A DNA stretch of 64,000 nt. Origin: Pseudeuparius sepicola. Taxonomy: Eukaryota > Arthropoda > Insecta > Coleoptera > Anthribidae. The stretch's first letter is position 1. Every line of letters starts with the position of its first letter. This document shows positions 34,519-44,653 of the stretch, piece after piece. Made by a program: the position numbers and the translations under genes. Under the pieces are notes generated by a model. It was not told where the DNA came from. It made no database searches and worked only from the letters and a program-made list of their open reading frames with translations. The DNA is taken from the NCBI GenBank assembly GCA_963920635.1, contig OY987298.1:60679949-60743948 (forward strand). The letters run 5' to 3'.

Positions 34519-35440
34519 TTTTTAATAAACGTTTAAAAATCTTTTGTTGTGTTTTTTTATAAGAATCTTTGTGTTGAAGGGAAAACACCTGAAGCATCAT
34601 ATTATAATAAAACTCTCACTCTAAGCAATAATATCACTCTATTCCACTGTTATGTGTATACAGGGTGATTCTTAACTTATACACATAAATTTGGAAAATT
34701 GTAGGTTATGTCAAGTAATGGCTAATAATGAAAAAAAAAAGTCTAATAAAATTGTTATCGATAAGGTCTGCGTTTGTGATCTTATGAACCATAATTTTAT
34801 TATCTTCTTAATAAAAAAATCTGAAAAAATTGCAGATAGAATAATAAATAATAATAAACGGAGGAACGGAGGCCGAAGGCCTCCGTCCGACTGGCATGTA
34901 GTTGCCCGAACAAAATCCACCCTTCCCCCTTGCACGCGTTTCGCGCATGCGCAGTTCCGCACTTTTGATACCTATGAAAATTCGAAAAATTTTGAAAATT
35001 TTTTATTCAAAAAATGTAATTTTAAAAAGGTCCTGATCCTATAATCCCGATAACATTTTGGGAAATTTTCATTTTTTGACGGTAAAATGTACAAGACAAG
35101 ACTCAGACGAATGTTTTATATACAAGTGCAGATAGAATTTTTTCGAGTGACTGATAAAAACATTATTATAATAGTTAATCGGAAGGGCCCAGATAACATA
35201 GGAAATTTTGTTTGAACAAAATCTGTAAAAAAATCCAAGACGTGAAAATGTAGGTAGAATTTTCGAATAAGTTTTGTATACCGGGAAAAATATATGTAAA
35301 GGTAAAAATAACGTCAGTTTCACTTGGAAAAAAATGATGAAAAAATTTCAGTAAAAAAAATACGATGTAGAGGTTGTACCAAAAAAAATTGGAAATAATT
35401 ATTTATTCCAGTAAAATATACACAAGACCGAAAAAGGTAA
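34519..35440. other. non-coding Polinton interior, left
   Basis: AT-rich. TA|CAGGGTGATTCTTAAC at 34661 resembles the start of a host CAGGGTG MITE and, if real, is a later insertion into the Polinton. A GC-rich hairpin GGAGGCCGAAGGCCTCC sits near 34870-34886. The 117-codon plus ORF at 34691-35044 has no domain and crosses these repeats, so it was not called. Confidence 0.45.
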
Positions 35441-35444
35441 TTGC

Positions 35445-35910
35445 GCAGCTGTCCCATTTTATACACCCTAGCTGTTTCAGTTCATCTCGTTTGGAAAAAT
35501 TTTAGGGGTTATTACTTTTTTAAATACCGGTTTCCTCAACCTTATTTGAAAGTAAATATTTTTTAGTTCCCCACAGAAGGAAATAATGACGATATTTTAT
35601 ACCGGTGGATTCAAAAAATATATAAGGTTAGGAAAAAACCTTGGTAGGCAAACGCGGCTCTGCTGACCAGACAAAAAAAAAACCTTAGTCGACAAATAAT
35701 GGCCTAGAAGGAGGGTGCGTGATTCCACTGCGTATCAGTTCGAGTGCTCCAAGATGCAAGTAAGTATATACCAGCTGTCCCATTTTTAAACAGCTAGATA
35801 TTTGGAAACCTTTCGTAAAAAAATTCCCAAGGATTACATGAGCAAAAGAAAGAAAAAAATGTAAATATACCAGCTGTCCCATTTATAAACCGCTTGATAT
35901 CTTGGAAACG
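35445..35910. repeat. three dispersed CAGCTGTCCCATTT repeats
   Basis: AGCTGTCCCATTTTATACAC near 35448, CCAGCTGTCCCATTTTTAAA near 35771 and CCAGCTGTCCCATTTATAAA near 35872. The last two continue with (A/G)CTNGATAT(C)TTGGAAAC and are about 100 bases apart. No gene. Confidence 0.6.
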
Positions 35911-35997
35911 AAAACTTATATAAAGGAAGTAAAAGCCATATCTTAATAGGCGGAGGACCGACTGTCATTCAGACAGGTGAAAAATTTTTGTGATTTT

Positions 35998-36668
35998 TTG
36001 TAGAAGTTTTTTTGCCAAAATTTTTTTTTGTCAATTTTTTTTTGGCAGAATTTTATTTTGCCAAAATTTTTTTTTGCCAAAATTTTTTTTTGCCAAAATT
36101 TTTTTTACCAAAATTTTTTTTTGCAAAATTTTTTTTTGCAAAATTTTTTTTTCCTCAAATTTTTTTTTCGTCAAAATTTTTTTCCCCAAATTTTTTTTTA
36201 CCAAAATTTTTTTTTGGCAGAATTTTTTTTTACCAAAATTTTTTTTTGCCAAAAATTTTTGTACCAAATTTTTTTTTTGCCAAATTTTTATTTTTGCCAA
36301 ATTTTTTTTTTACCAAAATTTTTTTTGCCAAATATTTTTTTTACAAATTTTTTTTTTGCAAAATTTTATTTTTCTCAAATTTTTTTTTTACCAAATTTTT
36401 TTTTTGCCAAAAATTTTTTTTGACAATTTTTTTTTTCCAAATTTTTTTTCTGCCAAAATTTTTTTTTTTGCCAAAATTTTTTTACCAAATTTTTTTTACC
36501 AATTTTTTTTTTGCTAAATTTTTATTTTGCCAAATTTTTTTTACCAAAATTTTTTTTGGCAGAATTTTTATTAACAAAAATTTTTTTTTGTCAATTTTCT
36601 TTTTTTACCAAAATTGTTTTTGTAAATTTTTTTATCAAAATTTTTTTTGCCAAATTTTTTTCTATAAT
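35998..36668 (+). repeat. T-rich minisatellite, T(7-9)GCCAAAA units
   Basis: About 670 bases built from 16-18-base units of the form TTTTTTTTTGCCAAAA, with GCC replaced by ACC, GCA, GTC or GGCAG in some copies. All frames on the plus strand stay open because units encode Phe/Lys/Asn/Leu strings, but these ORFs have repeat composition only. It ends 85 bases before the PolB TATA box. Confidence 0.9.
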
Positions 36669-36753
36669 ATGTAAATTTATATCTTCCCAATGTTTTTTGA
36701 ACTTTTTCACTTTTTTCTATTTTTTTAGTGTAGCAAATGTGCCGTCCGATAGG

Positions 36754-36762
36754 TATATAAAG
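36754..36762 (+). promoter_or_regulatory. PolB TATA box
   Basis: TATATAAAG, 48 bases before the PolB ATG at 36810. A start site 25-30 bases on would give a leader of about 20 bases. Confidence 0.65.
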
Positions 36763-36809
36763 AGGTCTCGCATCGAACGGCACCAGTCTGCGACCGCACG
36801 ACGAACATC

Positions 36810-39800
36810 ATGGCTGCGGAGATCTCCGCAGTGAGTGACGACATCGTCGAAGTTTGCGAACGGGCTTTTCGATTACTAACAAACGGTATGGACATGACGA
36901 CGCGAGAGCGCTGGCTGAAGCTAATCAACAGAAATATTAGACTGGTTTACGCCGCCATAAAAGTATACTATTGCAATCCCGGTACGATGACTAAACTTCA
37001 AACGAATTTGGGGCATTTAAAAAGATTCAGAGCTTACTTAAAAACGAGACACAGAGGGAGCGGTTTGACGAGACGCGATCGGGTGAAATGGGAGGAAACT
37101 AAGTCGGCATTTAAACGTAGAATTCGTTCTGGCATAATTATAAATCTGAGTCATAAAGACATTACGGAATTTTTGAATGACGCTTTTCTCCTTCTAAAAC
37201 GTCGCGTACCTACGATCCTGAGAGAATATATGATGATCAAGGTCAACACCGTTTTCTGCGGTGAATTTATAAAAAAAATCGGAGACGAAGAAATTTTGGA
37301 AAATAAATATTTCAGCACGAAAAATGTCACTATCGACGGGGGGACGGACCTAAAACGATGGTTCGCCGACCACGTTACCGATAGCATCCTAAAGAGCCTG
37401 GAGGAGTTCCAGGAGCGCGATTCCGGTTGGGCGCTACATCGAATTTTAAGTTTGGAAGTTAACATAAGCAAAGTCGAAATGGGAAACGGCGGAGGGACCT
37501 ACGTGAGCCTACCGAATGAAATTTTGAAGAAGCAAGCTTGCGTTAACGTTAAAAACAACGACGATGCCTGTTTCTTGTGGGCCGTCGTTTCCGCGCTATA
37601 CCCCGTAGACCGTAATTCGGATCGCACTAGTGCATACCCCTATTTCACACAGGTTTTAAATCTGGATGGGTTAGAATTTCCCATGACGCTAGCTAAAATT
37701 GATAGGTTCGAAAAGTTAAACGAAATATCCGTAAACGTGTACGCCCTAGAGTTAGTATGTGAAGATCCGCGTAAATTTAATACCGGTCCGGTGCGGTTAA
37801 CAAAAAAGAAGATGGATAGGCACGTGAACTTACTCATCGTTCAGGATCAATATTTCCCGAATATGAACGATTACGAGACGCCTCCCGCGGAAGACGTCCC
37901 AATGACAGATATAAAATATCATTTCTGTTGGATTAAAAATTTATCGCGTCTAATTTCAACGCAAATGAATAAACACAACGGCAAAATGTTCATATGTGAC
38001 AGATGTCTGAATTATTTTCAAACCCAAGCGAAATTAGACGAGCACGCGGTTTACTGTCGAGAACGGAATAATTACCAGGTAACGTTCCCCAAAGAAAAAT
38101 TTATATACTTTAAAAACTACGTACATAAGGAACGTACTCCTTTCGTCGTGTACTCGGATTTCGAGTCTATTCTAAAACCTTATCACGACTCTGAGCCGAT
38201 GTCCCAGACTTCCAAGTATCAGAAACACGAGGCGTTCAGCGCCGGCTTTTATTTTAAATGCTCCTACGATAACTCTCTGTCTTTCTACAAAAGCTATCGA
38301 GGGCCGGATTGCATGTCTTGGTTCGCGGATCAGATGGAGGAAATCGCGAAATTTGTCGCGTCGAAACTGACAAACGTCGAACCGATGAAGGAAAACATAA
38401 GTTTGAAAAATGCCACGGCGAATTGCCATATTTGCGAGAAAAGATTCACTCCCGATGACATCATAGTTCGCGATCATTGTCATTTGACTTCGCGGTTTCG
38501 TGGGTATGCCCATCAGAGCTGTAATCTAAATTATAGAAATTCGTTCATGATCCCCGTGGTATTTCACAATTTCAGCGGTTACGACAGTCATTTCATAATC
38601 AGGGATCTCGCCAAACGCAATCATATCACCCTGCTTCCCATAAATAAAGAAAAATACATAAGTTTTACGATTTTCGACGCCGACACCAACGTAAAATTCC
38701 GCTTTATCGATTCCCTCAGATTCATGGGGTTTTCACTCGACACGCTAGCTTCCTCTCTCACAAAAGCGGATTTCGTCAATACCGGAAAGGAATTTCGTGA
38801 CGTTCCCTCTGACGATTTGGCATTGTTAACTAGAAAAGGCGTTTTTTGTTACGACTACATCGACGACTTGGAGAAATTACGAGAAAATTCGCTTCCGCCC
38901 ATCGATAAATTCTATAACAAACTAAACGACACCGATATTGCCGAAAGTGACTACGCGCACGCGCAATTTATTTGGGAAAAATTCCACATACAGACTATCG
39001 GCGAGTACTCGGATTTGTACTTAAAAACCGACATAATGCTGCTGACCGACATCTTCGAAACGTTCAGAAAGTCGTGTCACGCTAATTACGGATTGGATCC
39101 CGCTTGGTATTACACCATGCCAGGGTATACTTATGATTGTATGTTAAAATTCACCGGCTGTCGACTGGAGACGTTTCAAGATATAGATATTTTGCTATTT
39201 TTCGAGAGGGGCGTTAGGGGCGGACTGAGTCAGTGTTGTAAGCGCTTCGCGCGAGCTAATAACAAGTACATGGAAGAGTACGATCCGAGCGATCCCTCCA
39301 AATATATCTTGTATCTAGACGTTAATAATCTGTACGGCTGGGCGATGTGCGAGTGTCTGCCACAGGGCGATTTTCGTTGGGGCAACAATATCGACGCCAT
39401 CGACGTCACTAAAATTCCCGACGACGCTAAAGAGGGATACGTGTTAGAGGTGGACTTAGAATATCCGGAGGGACTACATGACTCGCACAAAGATCTACCT
39501 TTCGCGGCCGAACATCGCATACCGCCGGAAGCGAAATCGTCTAAACTCATGACCACCCTTTATCCTAAAGAAAAATACGTGATACATTACAGGGCGCTCA
39601 AGCAGGCCCTGAATCACGGTCTGATTTTAAAAAAGACGCACAGAATTTTAAAATTTAAACAGTCCGCTTTTTTGGCGCCATACATAAAGTTCAACACGCG
39701 ATTGAGGGCGCAGGCAAAGTTTGATTTCGAAAAGACCATCATTAAACTTATGAACAACGCTATCTACGGAAAAACCATGGAAAATATTAGGAAACACAGA

Positions 39801-40543
39801 ATCGTTAAGTTGGTGAATAAGTGGGAGGGCAGGTACGGAGCGAAACATTTAATTTCGTGTCCGGCTTTTAGATCCAGATCGATATTCGACGAAAACCTAA
39901 TTAGCGTCGAATTGAATAAGACGCGTATTAACTTTAATAAGCCGCTGTATATAGGAATGGCGATTCTAGACATATCCAAAACCTGCGTCTACGAATTTCA
40001 TTACGATTTTATGCTAAAAAACTCTTCGCCTTCCGACTCTCAATTATTGTACACGGACACGGACAGTCTCATCTATGAAATTTCTTGCGATGACGTTTAC
40101 CGCGATGTCATAGTTAAAAATTTAGCTCGTTTCGACACCTCCGACTTCCCACCTAATAATGGTTACGAAATTCCGCTATTAAATAAAAAAGTGCCGGGAC
40201 TGATGAAGGACGAGTTAAACGGTAGGATCTTAACCCATTTCGTCGGACTCCGATCAAAAATGTATACTTATCTGGTGGACGGAGGAAAAAGTGCGTGAAA
40301 AAAGCCAAGGGAGTCAAATACAGCGTGGTAAAAAATAAAATCACGTACCAGGATTACGTCGATTGCTTGTTCGAAAAGAGGGAAAAAATCGCCAGCCAGT
40401 GCACCATACGTTCTTACGCCCATACGGTGTTTAGTATCGAACAAAGCAAAGTCGGCCTCAACCCTTTCGATAATAAGAGATATATCGTCGACAATATAGT
40501 CACCCTGCCTTGGGGTCATAAGGATATCATAGATGTAGATTGA
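36810..40543 (+). CDS. protein-primed family B DNA polymerase (PolB), frameshifted near end
   Basis: Replicates the element from its ends using a protein primer. Residues 1-1162 are open. Exo I is YSDFES (Asp450, Glu452). An inserted zinc/HNH-like segment has Cys539/Cys542 and DHCH at 555-558. Exo II is HNFSGYDSHF at 586. Motif A is DVNNLYGW at 837, motif B is NNAIYGK at 982 and motif C is YTDTDS (Asp1083, Asp1085). All catalytic Asp residues are present. At about 40286-40298 one extra base shifts the frame, giving a TGA at 40296. The conserved C-terminal about 80 residues continue in the next frame to 40543. Total length would be close to the usual Polinton PolB size of about 1200 residues. 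The ATG at 36810 follows a TATA box. An AATAAA lies at 40568. The gene is convergent with the 220-aa gene. Either a mutation or, less likely, programmed frameshifting explains the break. Confidence 0.95.
40286..40298 (+). other. 1-nt frameshift in PolB
   Basis: The run GGAAAAAGTGCGTGA puts a TGA in the main frame. The downstream frame carries conserved PolB sequence from here on. The A-run could favour replication slippage or a sequencing homopolymer error. No downstream pseudoknot was evident by eye. Confidence 0.8.
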
Positions 40544-40567
40544 AATGTGAGAATGTGTGGGTGTGTG

Positions 40568-40600
40568 AATAAAAAAATATTTTTAAAATGTCGTTTTATT
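40568..40600. terminator. back-to-back polyadenylation signals
   Basis: AATAAA at 40568-40573 on the plus strand for PolB, and AATAAA on the minus strand (TTTATT at 40595-40600) touching the stop of the 220-aa gene. This fits two convergent transcripts ending in a 56-base gap. Confidence 0.6.
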
Positions 40601-41262
40601 TAAGAAAACCTTCTCCTATACAAGTCAGCTAACAAAAACTCCCTATCAAGATAAAAGAGTTCATAAATACAATACTTTTCTATGTTACACATTGGATCAC
40701 AAAGTAACTTAATAGTATCTCTAATACTTATTCTAAAATTACTTTTTATCAACATATCATTTACCGTATCTAAAAAATTAAAATAGAAATCAACTAACTT
40801 AAAACTGTGCAATAAAGCGATTTTAAAAGAAACATCCTTATCTATGCGTAGCAGTTCGATACAACATGCCTCGCTGAAGTAAAAGTATACGCCGTTTCTG
40901 CCGAGCGACACGATTTCTAGTCCGTCCGAATTAATCGTGTCCAATTCCATGTCGCAACCAAATTTCACAGGCAGACCATCACCGTGTTCGAAAAACTTAT
41001 ACAGGTGCAAGATAAGTTCTTTCCACTCCACGTGGTCCATGGTCATAACGCATTCTTCTCGGGGACCTTGTCCGCAGACGATATTTACAGCAGGTGTAAA
41101 AAATCGTAGTGGACTCAACCCACAATGTACGGTATATTCGTGACCAGGTGCCAAATGAAAACATGTTTTCAACAGAAGAAGTCTCTCTCTTTGAGTCGTT
41201 TGCTGTGGAACGTCATCGACATCGCCGGCTGCGTCAGATTCGTAGCCACTACTGTCACCCAT
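40600..41262 (-). CDS. unknown Polinton protein, 220 aa
   Basis: ATG at 41262 opens MGDSSGYESDAAGDVDDVPQ, an acidic, probably disordered N-terminus of about 25 residues. A compact region with many Cys/Phe and hydrophobic residues follows (CFHLAPGHEYTVHC, EWKELILHLYKFFEH, YFYFSEACCIELL). The C-terminus is Lys/Leu-rich and ends DLYRRRFS. No signal peptide, membrane span or catalytic signature is visible. I do not recognise the family. It follows the integrase stop (41275) by 12 bases on the same strand, so the two may be co-transcribed. It is the last minus-strand gene and converges with PolB. A replication accessory or regulatory role is only a guess from position. Confidence 0.75.
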   Translation of the reverse strand: MGDSSGYESDAAGDVDDVPQQTTQRERLLLLKTCFHLAPGHEYTVHCGLSPLRFFTPAVNIVCGQGPREECVMTMDHVEWKELILHLYKFFEHGDGLPVKFGCDMELDTINSDGLEIVSLGRNGVYFYFSEACCIELLRIDKDVSFKIALLHSFKLVDFYFNFLDTVNDMLIKSNFRISIRDTIKLLCDPMCNIEKYCIYELFYLDREFLLADLYRRRFS

Positions 41263-41274
41263 GCTCCGCCACTA

Positions 41275-42216
41275 CTACAAGACGTCTGTTGCGTCTATCC
41301 AGGAGTCGTGGCTTTTATCGAACCCCAGCCAACGGACCAAAATCTTCTTTCCTTTTCTACGCAACACCTTTTCTACCAAGAAGACGTCTGGATCGGACGT
41401 TTTTTGCAATTCCTCGGTGTAGAAACCCCCCTGGATAGGTCTTCCGTTCAAGTCTTCCAAGAGATATGTGGGAGGGTTCGTAATTTGAACCTTTGAGATT
41501 TTAAACAATTCAGTCGTCCAGTTGGGCGTGTATCCCTTCTGAAAGACGTGCTTGGCTTTGCTGATCCTAACTATGTCGCCTAGTTTAAACTTTTGTTTAT
41601 CGAAAGTCTTTACGTGACTGAAAGAGGCATTAAGAACGTTCCGTTCGTTTGTTTTGTTCACATCTTTGGGTTTCATACGTATGATTCTATGTCTCCTATC
41701 ATTATATTCGTCAACTAGCGTCGGTAAAATATCGATCCACTTGTACGTGCCACTTAAACTGAAATACTTGAACAGTTGTTCTTTCAAGGTGCGGATCACT
41801 CTCTCTACTATCGCCGCTTTCGTGTCGCTAAACGTGCTATAGTGGTTGACGTTAAAAGTATTCAATAACTTCTTAAAATGACAGTTGTAAAATTCCTTGC
41901 CTTGATCGGTCTGGAGATTTCGAGGTCGACGCCCCGAGGAATTTTTGAGAATATCGGCGAAAGCCTTCGTGACTTCTTCTCCCGACTTGGATTTTAACGG
42001 TTTGCACCAGACAAATTTGGAAAAGCAGTCGATCACGACTAGTATGAATTTAAAGTTTCTATTGCGGCTGGCGTACTGATCCAGCTGTCCTAGGTCGGCT
42101 TGCCAAAGATCATCCAAACCTTTAATAATAGTTCTACGCCTAGGGTATTTTTTTCGTATCGGTTTATGCAATTCCCTAATCAGTTGAATTTTTTCCTTGG
42201 TATACTTAGAGTTCAT
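41275..42216 (-). CDS. retroviral-type integrase with C-terminal chromodomain
   Basis: Inserts the element into host DNA, generating the 6-bp duplication seen at its ends. The rve core shows WQADLGQ (Asp41), LQTDQGKEF (Asp104) and VERVIRTLK (Glu138), the DD-E catalytic triad. A central SH3-like region includes KLGDIVRISK. Residues about 276-313 (VFLVEKVLRRKGKKILVRWL then GFDKSHDSWIDATDVL) form a chromodomain, expected to steer integration towards marked chromatin. The N-terminal HHCC zinc finger is not evident. The 313-residue length is in the Polinton range. ATG at 42216 lies 38 bases from the DUF8207-like stop. All three catalytic residues are intact. Confidence 0.95.
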   Translation of the reverse strand: MNSKYTKEKIQLIRELHKPIRKKYPRRRTIIKGLDDLWQADLGQLDQYASRNRNFKFILVVIDCFSKFVWCKPLKSKSGEEVTKAFADILKNSSGRRPRNLQTDQGKEFYNCHFKKLLNTFNVNHYSTFSDTKAAIVERVIRTLKEQLFKYFSLSGTYKWIDILPTLVDEYNDRRHRIIRMKPKDVNKTNERNVLNASFSHVKTFDKQKFKLGDIVRISKAKHVFQKGYTPNWTTELFKISKVQITNPPTYLLEDLNGRPIQGGFYTEELQKTSDPDVFLVEKVLRRKGKKILVRWLGFDKSHDSWIDATDVL

Positions 42217-42254
42217 ATCGAAATTTGTGACCCGCTTTCTTCAGCGCGACTAAG

Positions 42255-43286
42255 TTATCTGATGACTTTAGCTTCCTTCAGTTCGTTTATAATGGCTACG
42301 ATTTCGTTGTCGTGAGAAGTGTTGCCGGCGTTTTTGGATGCCACCAGTAATCGCAATCTGTCAACTAATTCGTTGACGTCGTCCCAAAACATGTACTCCA
42401 CCGGTTTTTCGTTATAAGTGAGACGCATACCTTTACCGCTTGCCCCCTCATCTTCTCCGCGTTTTAGTAATGGTTTAATAACATTCGTGTACTTATATCG
42501 AGATGAACCTCTAAATTTACCCGCGCTATTCAGATGTACCGACGTTTCAGTTAGAATTTTACTATAATTTTTCATCTCCACCAAATTGGCTCGAGGATCG
42601 TTATAAAAAATCAATTGGAAAAGTCCTTTGGAACCTTTATACCTCTTCCTACCCACTATTATATCCGACGTTTTTCTATCGAAATCTAAAGTTTCTTTTC
42701 CCAAGGTCCATTTTGATTCGCTTGCGCTATACTTGGGTCCGTATACAAAATCGATTTGGGGTGCCTTTGCGTTATATTTTTGAATATACGGTCGAGCTAT
42801 TTCCGGATATGCTTCTAGGTAGTCCTTTACAACGGTAGGAGAATACTGAGATACATCTTCAAAAATCTCCTCTTCCTCTTCATTTTTCTCTTCAACTGAT
42901 GGCAGTGTCGGACTAAAATCTGCCGTTGCCTTTTCGGCGTGTGGTGGAAGTTTCGGGATAAAATCTCCTTTTAACTTTTCAATCCGTTGCTTTAATGTTT
43001 CTACTTTTTTCTGTATTCTTGTATCACTGCTTTCCCCAATTTCTTCTTCTTTTTTAGTTTCCACCTTAGTTTTTTCTTTCTTCGGTTCGATGTCTAGAAT
43101 GTCTTTTTTTATTTGTAACGTTTTGATAGATTGCGTCACTGGTTTGAATATTTTTTCCAGCGTCTCGTCTTCATCGAATTTCCCCAACTTCAAAGCCGTG
43201 TGTTTTTTTCTAATCGCTCGTGCAAGTTCACTGATTTTCCTTGCGCGGTGCGCTTTTAGAATTTGATCCTCTGACGTCAGCGGCAT
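42255..43286 (-). CDS. Polinton-associated protein, probably DUF8207 type
   Basis: I start at the ATG at 43286 (MPLTSEDQILKAHRARKI...), not the upstream GTG at 43316, because a TATA box at about 43322-43328 would place the transcript start between them. Product 343 aa. The N-terminal half is Lys/Glu-rich and likely coiled or disordered (KKEKTKVETKKEEEIGESS). The C-terminal half has FVYGPKYSAS, DIIVGRKRYKGSKGLFQLI, YSKILTETSVHL and FRGSSRYKYTNVIKPLL, the pattern of an uncharacterised domain seen in many insect Polinton-type proteins that I recall as DUF8207. Its function is unknown. Position between ATPase and integrase is compatible with a virion or packaging role. Confidence 0.7.
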   Translation of the reverse strand: MPLTSEDQILKAHRARKISELARAIRKKHTALKLGKFDEDETLEKIFKPVTQSIKTLQIKKDILDIEPKKEKTKVETKKEEEIGESSDTRIQKKVETLKQRIEKLKGDFIPKLPPHAEKATADFSPTLPSVEEKNEEEEEIFEDVSQYSPTVVKDYLEAYPEIARPYIQKYNAKAPQIDFVYGPKYSASESKWTLGKETLDFDRKTSDIIVGRKRYKGSKGLFQLIFYNDPRANLVEMKNYSKILTETSVHLNSAGKFRGSSRYKYTNVIKPLLKRGEDEGASGKGMRLTYNEKPVEYMFWDDVNELVDRLRLLVASKNAGNTSHDNEIVAIINELKEAKVIR

Positions 43287-43312
43287 GTTGACCACTAACG
43301 TCAGAGAAGTAC

Positions 43313-43999
43313 TCACAGCCTTATATACTTATCGAAACCTTTCCTATACCGCCCGTTTTTCAGACTAAAATCCTTAACTATGACCAGAGTGCCATAGCTA
43401 TCGTCCCAACATTGATAGCACAGCTTTTTGAAATCTTCGTACGTGACGTCTGGCGACACATGTTCCTCGTAAACGTGTTTCAGATTTACGTCGTCTTGTT
43501 TAAATAACACGATCACGTTGCAATTATCGCGTATGAGCTGCTTCGGAATTTTCGAATACGTTTGACATAGATAAGCGACGTCCACCGCTTTGTGGCGCCC
43601 CATCGAATAAAATTCCCTGATTTTATTTTGTCTATCACAGGCCACATCATCAAATATGAATATAGAATTTTCTAGAGCTTCCGACGGATCGATGACGTCC
43701 TCGTTTATCGTATACGGAAAGAAGCCGATGCAACCGACTTTTTTTACTACATCCTGCAATAATTGATATTTCGGTTGGTACAACGATTTCGTATATAAGT
43801 AGATATTTTCGAATTTCAGACCGTTTTCGTTGAAAATCAAACTAAGGAGTGCGTTCGTTTTACCACACCCGCTAGGTCCACACAAGATTGCCCTAAACGA
43901 GTCTGGTAGTAGGGTACCGTGTTTTGATTTTACCGTACCCCCTTGTATGACATCTAGATTTTCGATAGGGAGACAAACTTGCTGTTGCTGAACTTGCAT
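43313..43999 (-). CDS. A32/FtsK-HerA-type genome packaging ATPase
   Basis: Predicted to pump viral DNA into the capsid using ATP. Walker A is GPSGCGKT at residues 41-48 from the chosen start. Walker B is SIFIFDDVACD about 70 residues on, followed by IREFYSMGRHK and DVAYLCQTYSKIPKQLIRDN, which fits the sensor/arginine region of A32-like ATPases. The frame is open from 44101, but I prefer ATG 43999 (MQVQQQQVCLPIENLDVIQG) because a TATA box at 44035-44042 lies 36 bases upstream of it and inside the longer frame. Product 228 aa, normal for Polinton ATPases. The last bases touch the DUF8207-like gene leader. The catalytic motifs are intact. Confidence 0.92.
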   Translation of the reverse strand: MQVQQQQVCLPIENLDVIQGGTVKSKHGTLLPDSFRAILCGPSGCGKTNALLSLIFNENGLKFENIYLYTKSLYQPKYQLLQDVVKKVGCIGFFPYTINEDVIDPSEALENSIFIFDDVACDRQNKIREFYSMGRHKAVDVAYLCQTYSKIPKQLIRDNCNVIVLFKQDDVNLKHVYEEHVSPDVTYEDFKKLCYQCWDDSYGTLVIVKDFSLKNGRYRKGFDKYIRL

Positions 44000-44034
44000 C
44001 TTGTCAACTGAGAAATTCTGCGTGCTACTTCTCA

Positions 44035-44042
44035 ATATATAG
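44035..44042 (-). promoter_or_regulatory. ATPase TATA box
   Basis: Minus-strand CCTATATATTGAG, 36 bases upstream of the preferred ATG at 43999. It decides against the longer frame start at 44101. Confidence 0.55.
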
Positions 44043-44117
44043 GCGACTGACCCCAAAATAAAAACAAGTTTTTGTTTTAAAATTTTATTTGTTTTATACA
44101 TTTACTACATAAATAGC

Positions 44118-44624
44118 TTATGGTAGATAGACACGCACTTTTTCACATATCATCGTCCTGCACAAAGGACATGAGGAGATTTGAAGTGCGCATTCTATGC
44201 AAAGCATTACGTGTCCGCAGGGAATCATCACAACCTGTATATCGTTGTTGTAGCAAATTTTACATAAATTACTTTTTGATGCGGTTTGAGGTTGACGAAC
44301 TACGGTATCTTCGACGACGGAGTTTGGTAGTATTGCGACCACTGGCAAGGGTTTAATATCCGCGAACGTCGTATTAAGTCCCGCATTACTTGCTTGGATG
44401 AAAGGGCAACTGGGGTTCCAACTTGCGTGGTCTTGCAATGGATCGTCGCCTTCTTCCCACCGGTAGCCTTCTATGAAGCAAAATGGACACTTGACTACGT
44501 CTTCATAATCTGTGTAATGGAATCCCGCTTCAGCCAATTGTATTGGGGAAATCGACGGATTTGACCACTTCGCGAAAGATTTCAATCTATCATTTCGGTT
44601 TGTATAGTCACACACTTCTTCCAT
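44118..44624 (-). CDS. iap: BIR-RING inhibitor of apoptosis (IAP)
   Basis: Likely blocks host cell death by binding caspases or IAP antagonists and ubiquitinating them. Chosen ATG 44624 (MEEVCDYTNRNDRLKSFAKW), giving 168 aa. The open frame extends upstream to 44744, but that part overlaps the promoter and the 173-aa gene. One BIR domain spans about residues 8-73: CPFC, then GYRWEEGDDPLQDHASW and NPSCPF supply the Cys-Cys-His-Cys zinc site. A C-terminal RING spans about 121-160: CKICYNNDIQVVMIPCGHVM, then CIEC and CPLC, with all C3HC4 ligands present. A minimal BIR plus RING layout matches baculovirus and insect IAPs, so capture from an insect host or another insect virus is likely. IAP is an accessory gene, not part of the Polinton core. 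Confidence 0.95.
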   Translation of the reverse strand: MEEVCDYTNRNDRLKSFAKWSNPSISPIQLAEAGFHYTDYEDVVKCPFCFIEGYRWEEGDDPLQDHASWNPSCPFIQASNAGLNTTFADIKPLPVVAILPNSVVEDTVVRQPQTASKSNLCKICYNNDIQVVMIPCGHVMLCIECALQISSCPLCRTMICEKVRVYLP

Positions 44625-44653
44625 TTTATACACAGTAGGGACATGCTCGCTGT

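Noticed and set aside
34691..35044. 117-codon plus ORF inside the Polinton
   Set aside because: Crosses a CAGGGTG terminus and a GC-rich hairpin, composition is AT-driven, no domain and no promoter.
35990..36834. Overlapping 107-220 codon ORFs on both strands
   Set aside because: They are made only of Phe/Lys/Asn/Leu strings produced by the T(n)GCCAAAA minisatellite. Open frames follow from the repeat unit lacking stops.
40286..40298. Programmed -1 frameshift in PolB
   Set aside because: The A-run is only a partial slippery site and no stimulatory structure was seen. Mutation or sequence error is simpler, though not excluded.
44000..44101. Upstream 34-codon extension of the ATPase
   Set aside because: A TATA box lies inside it, so the transcript probably begins downstream of that ATG.
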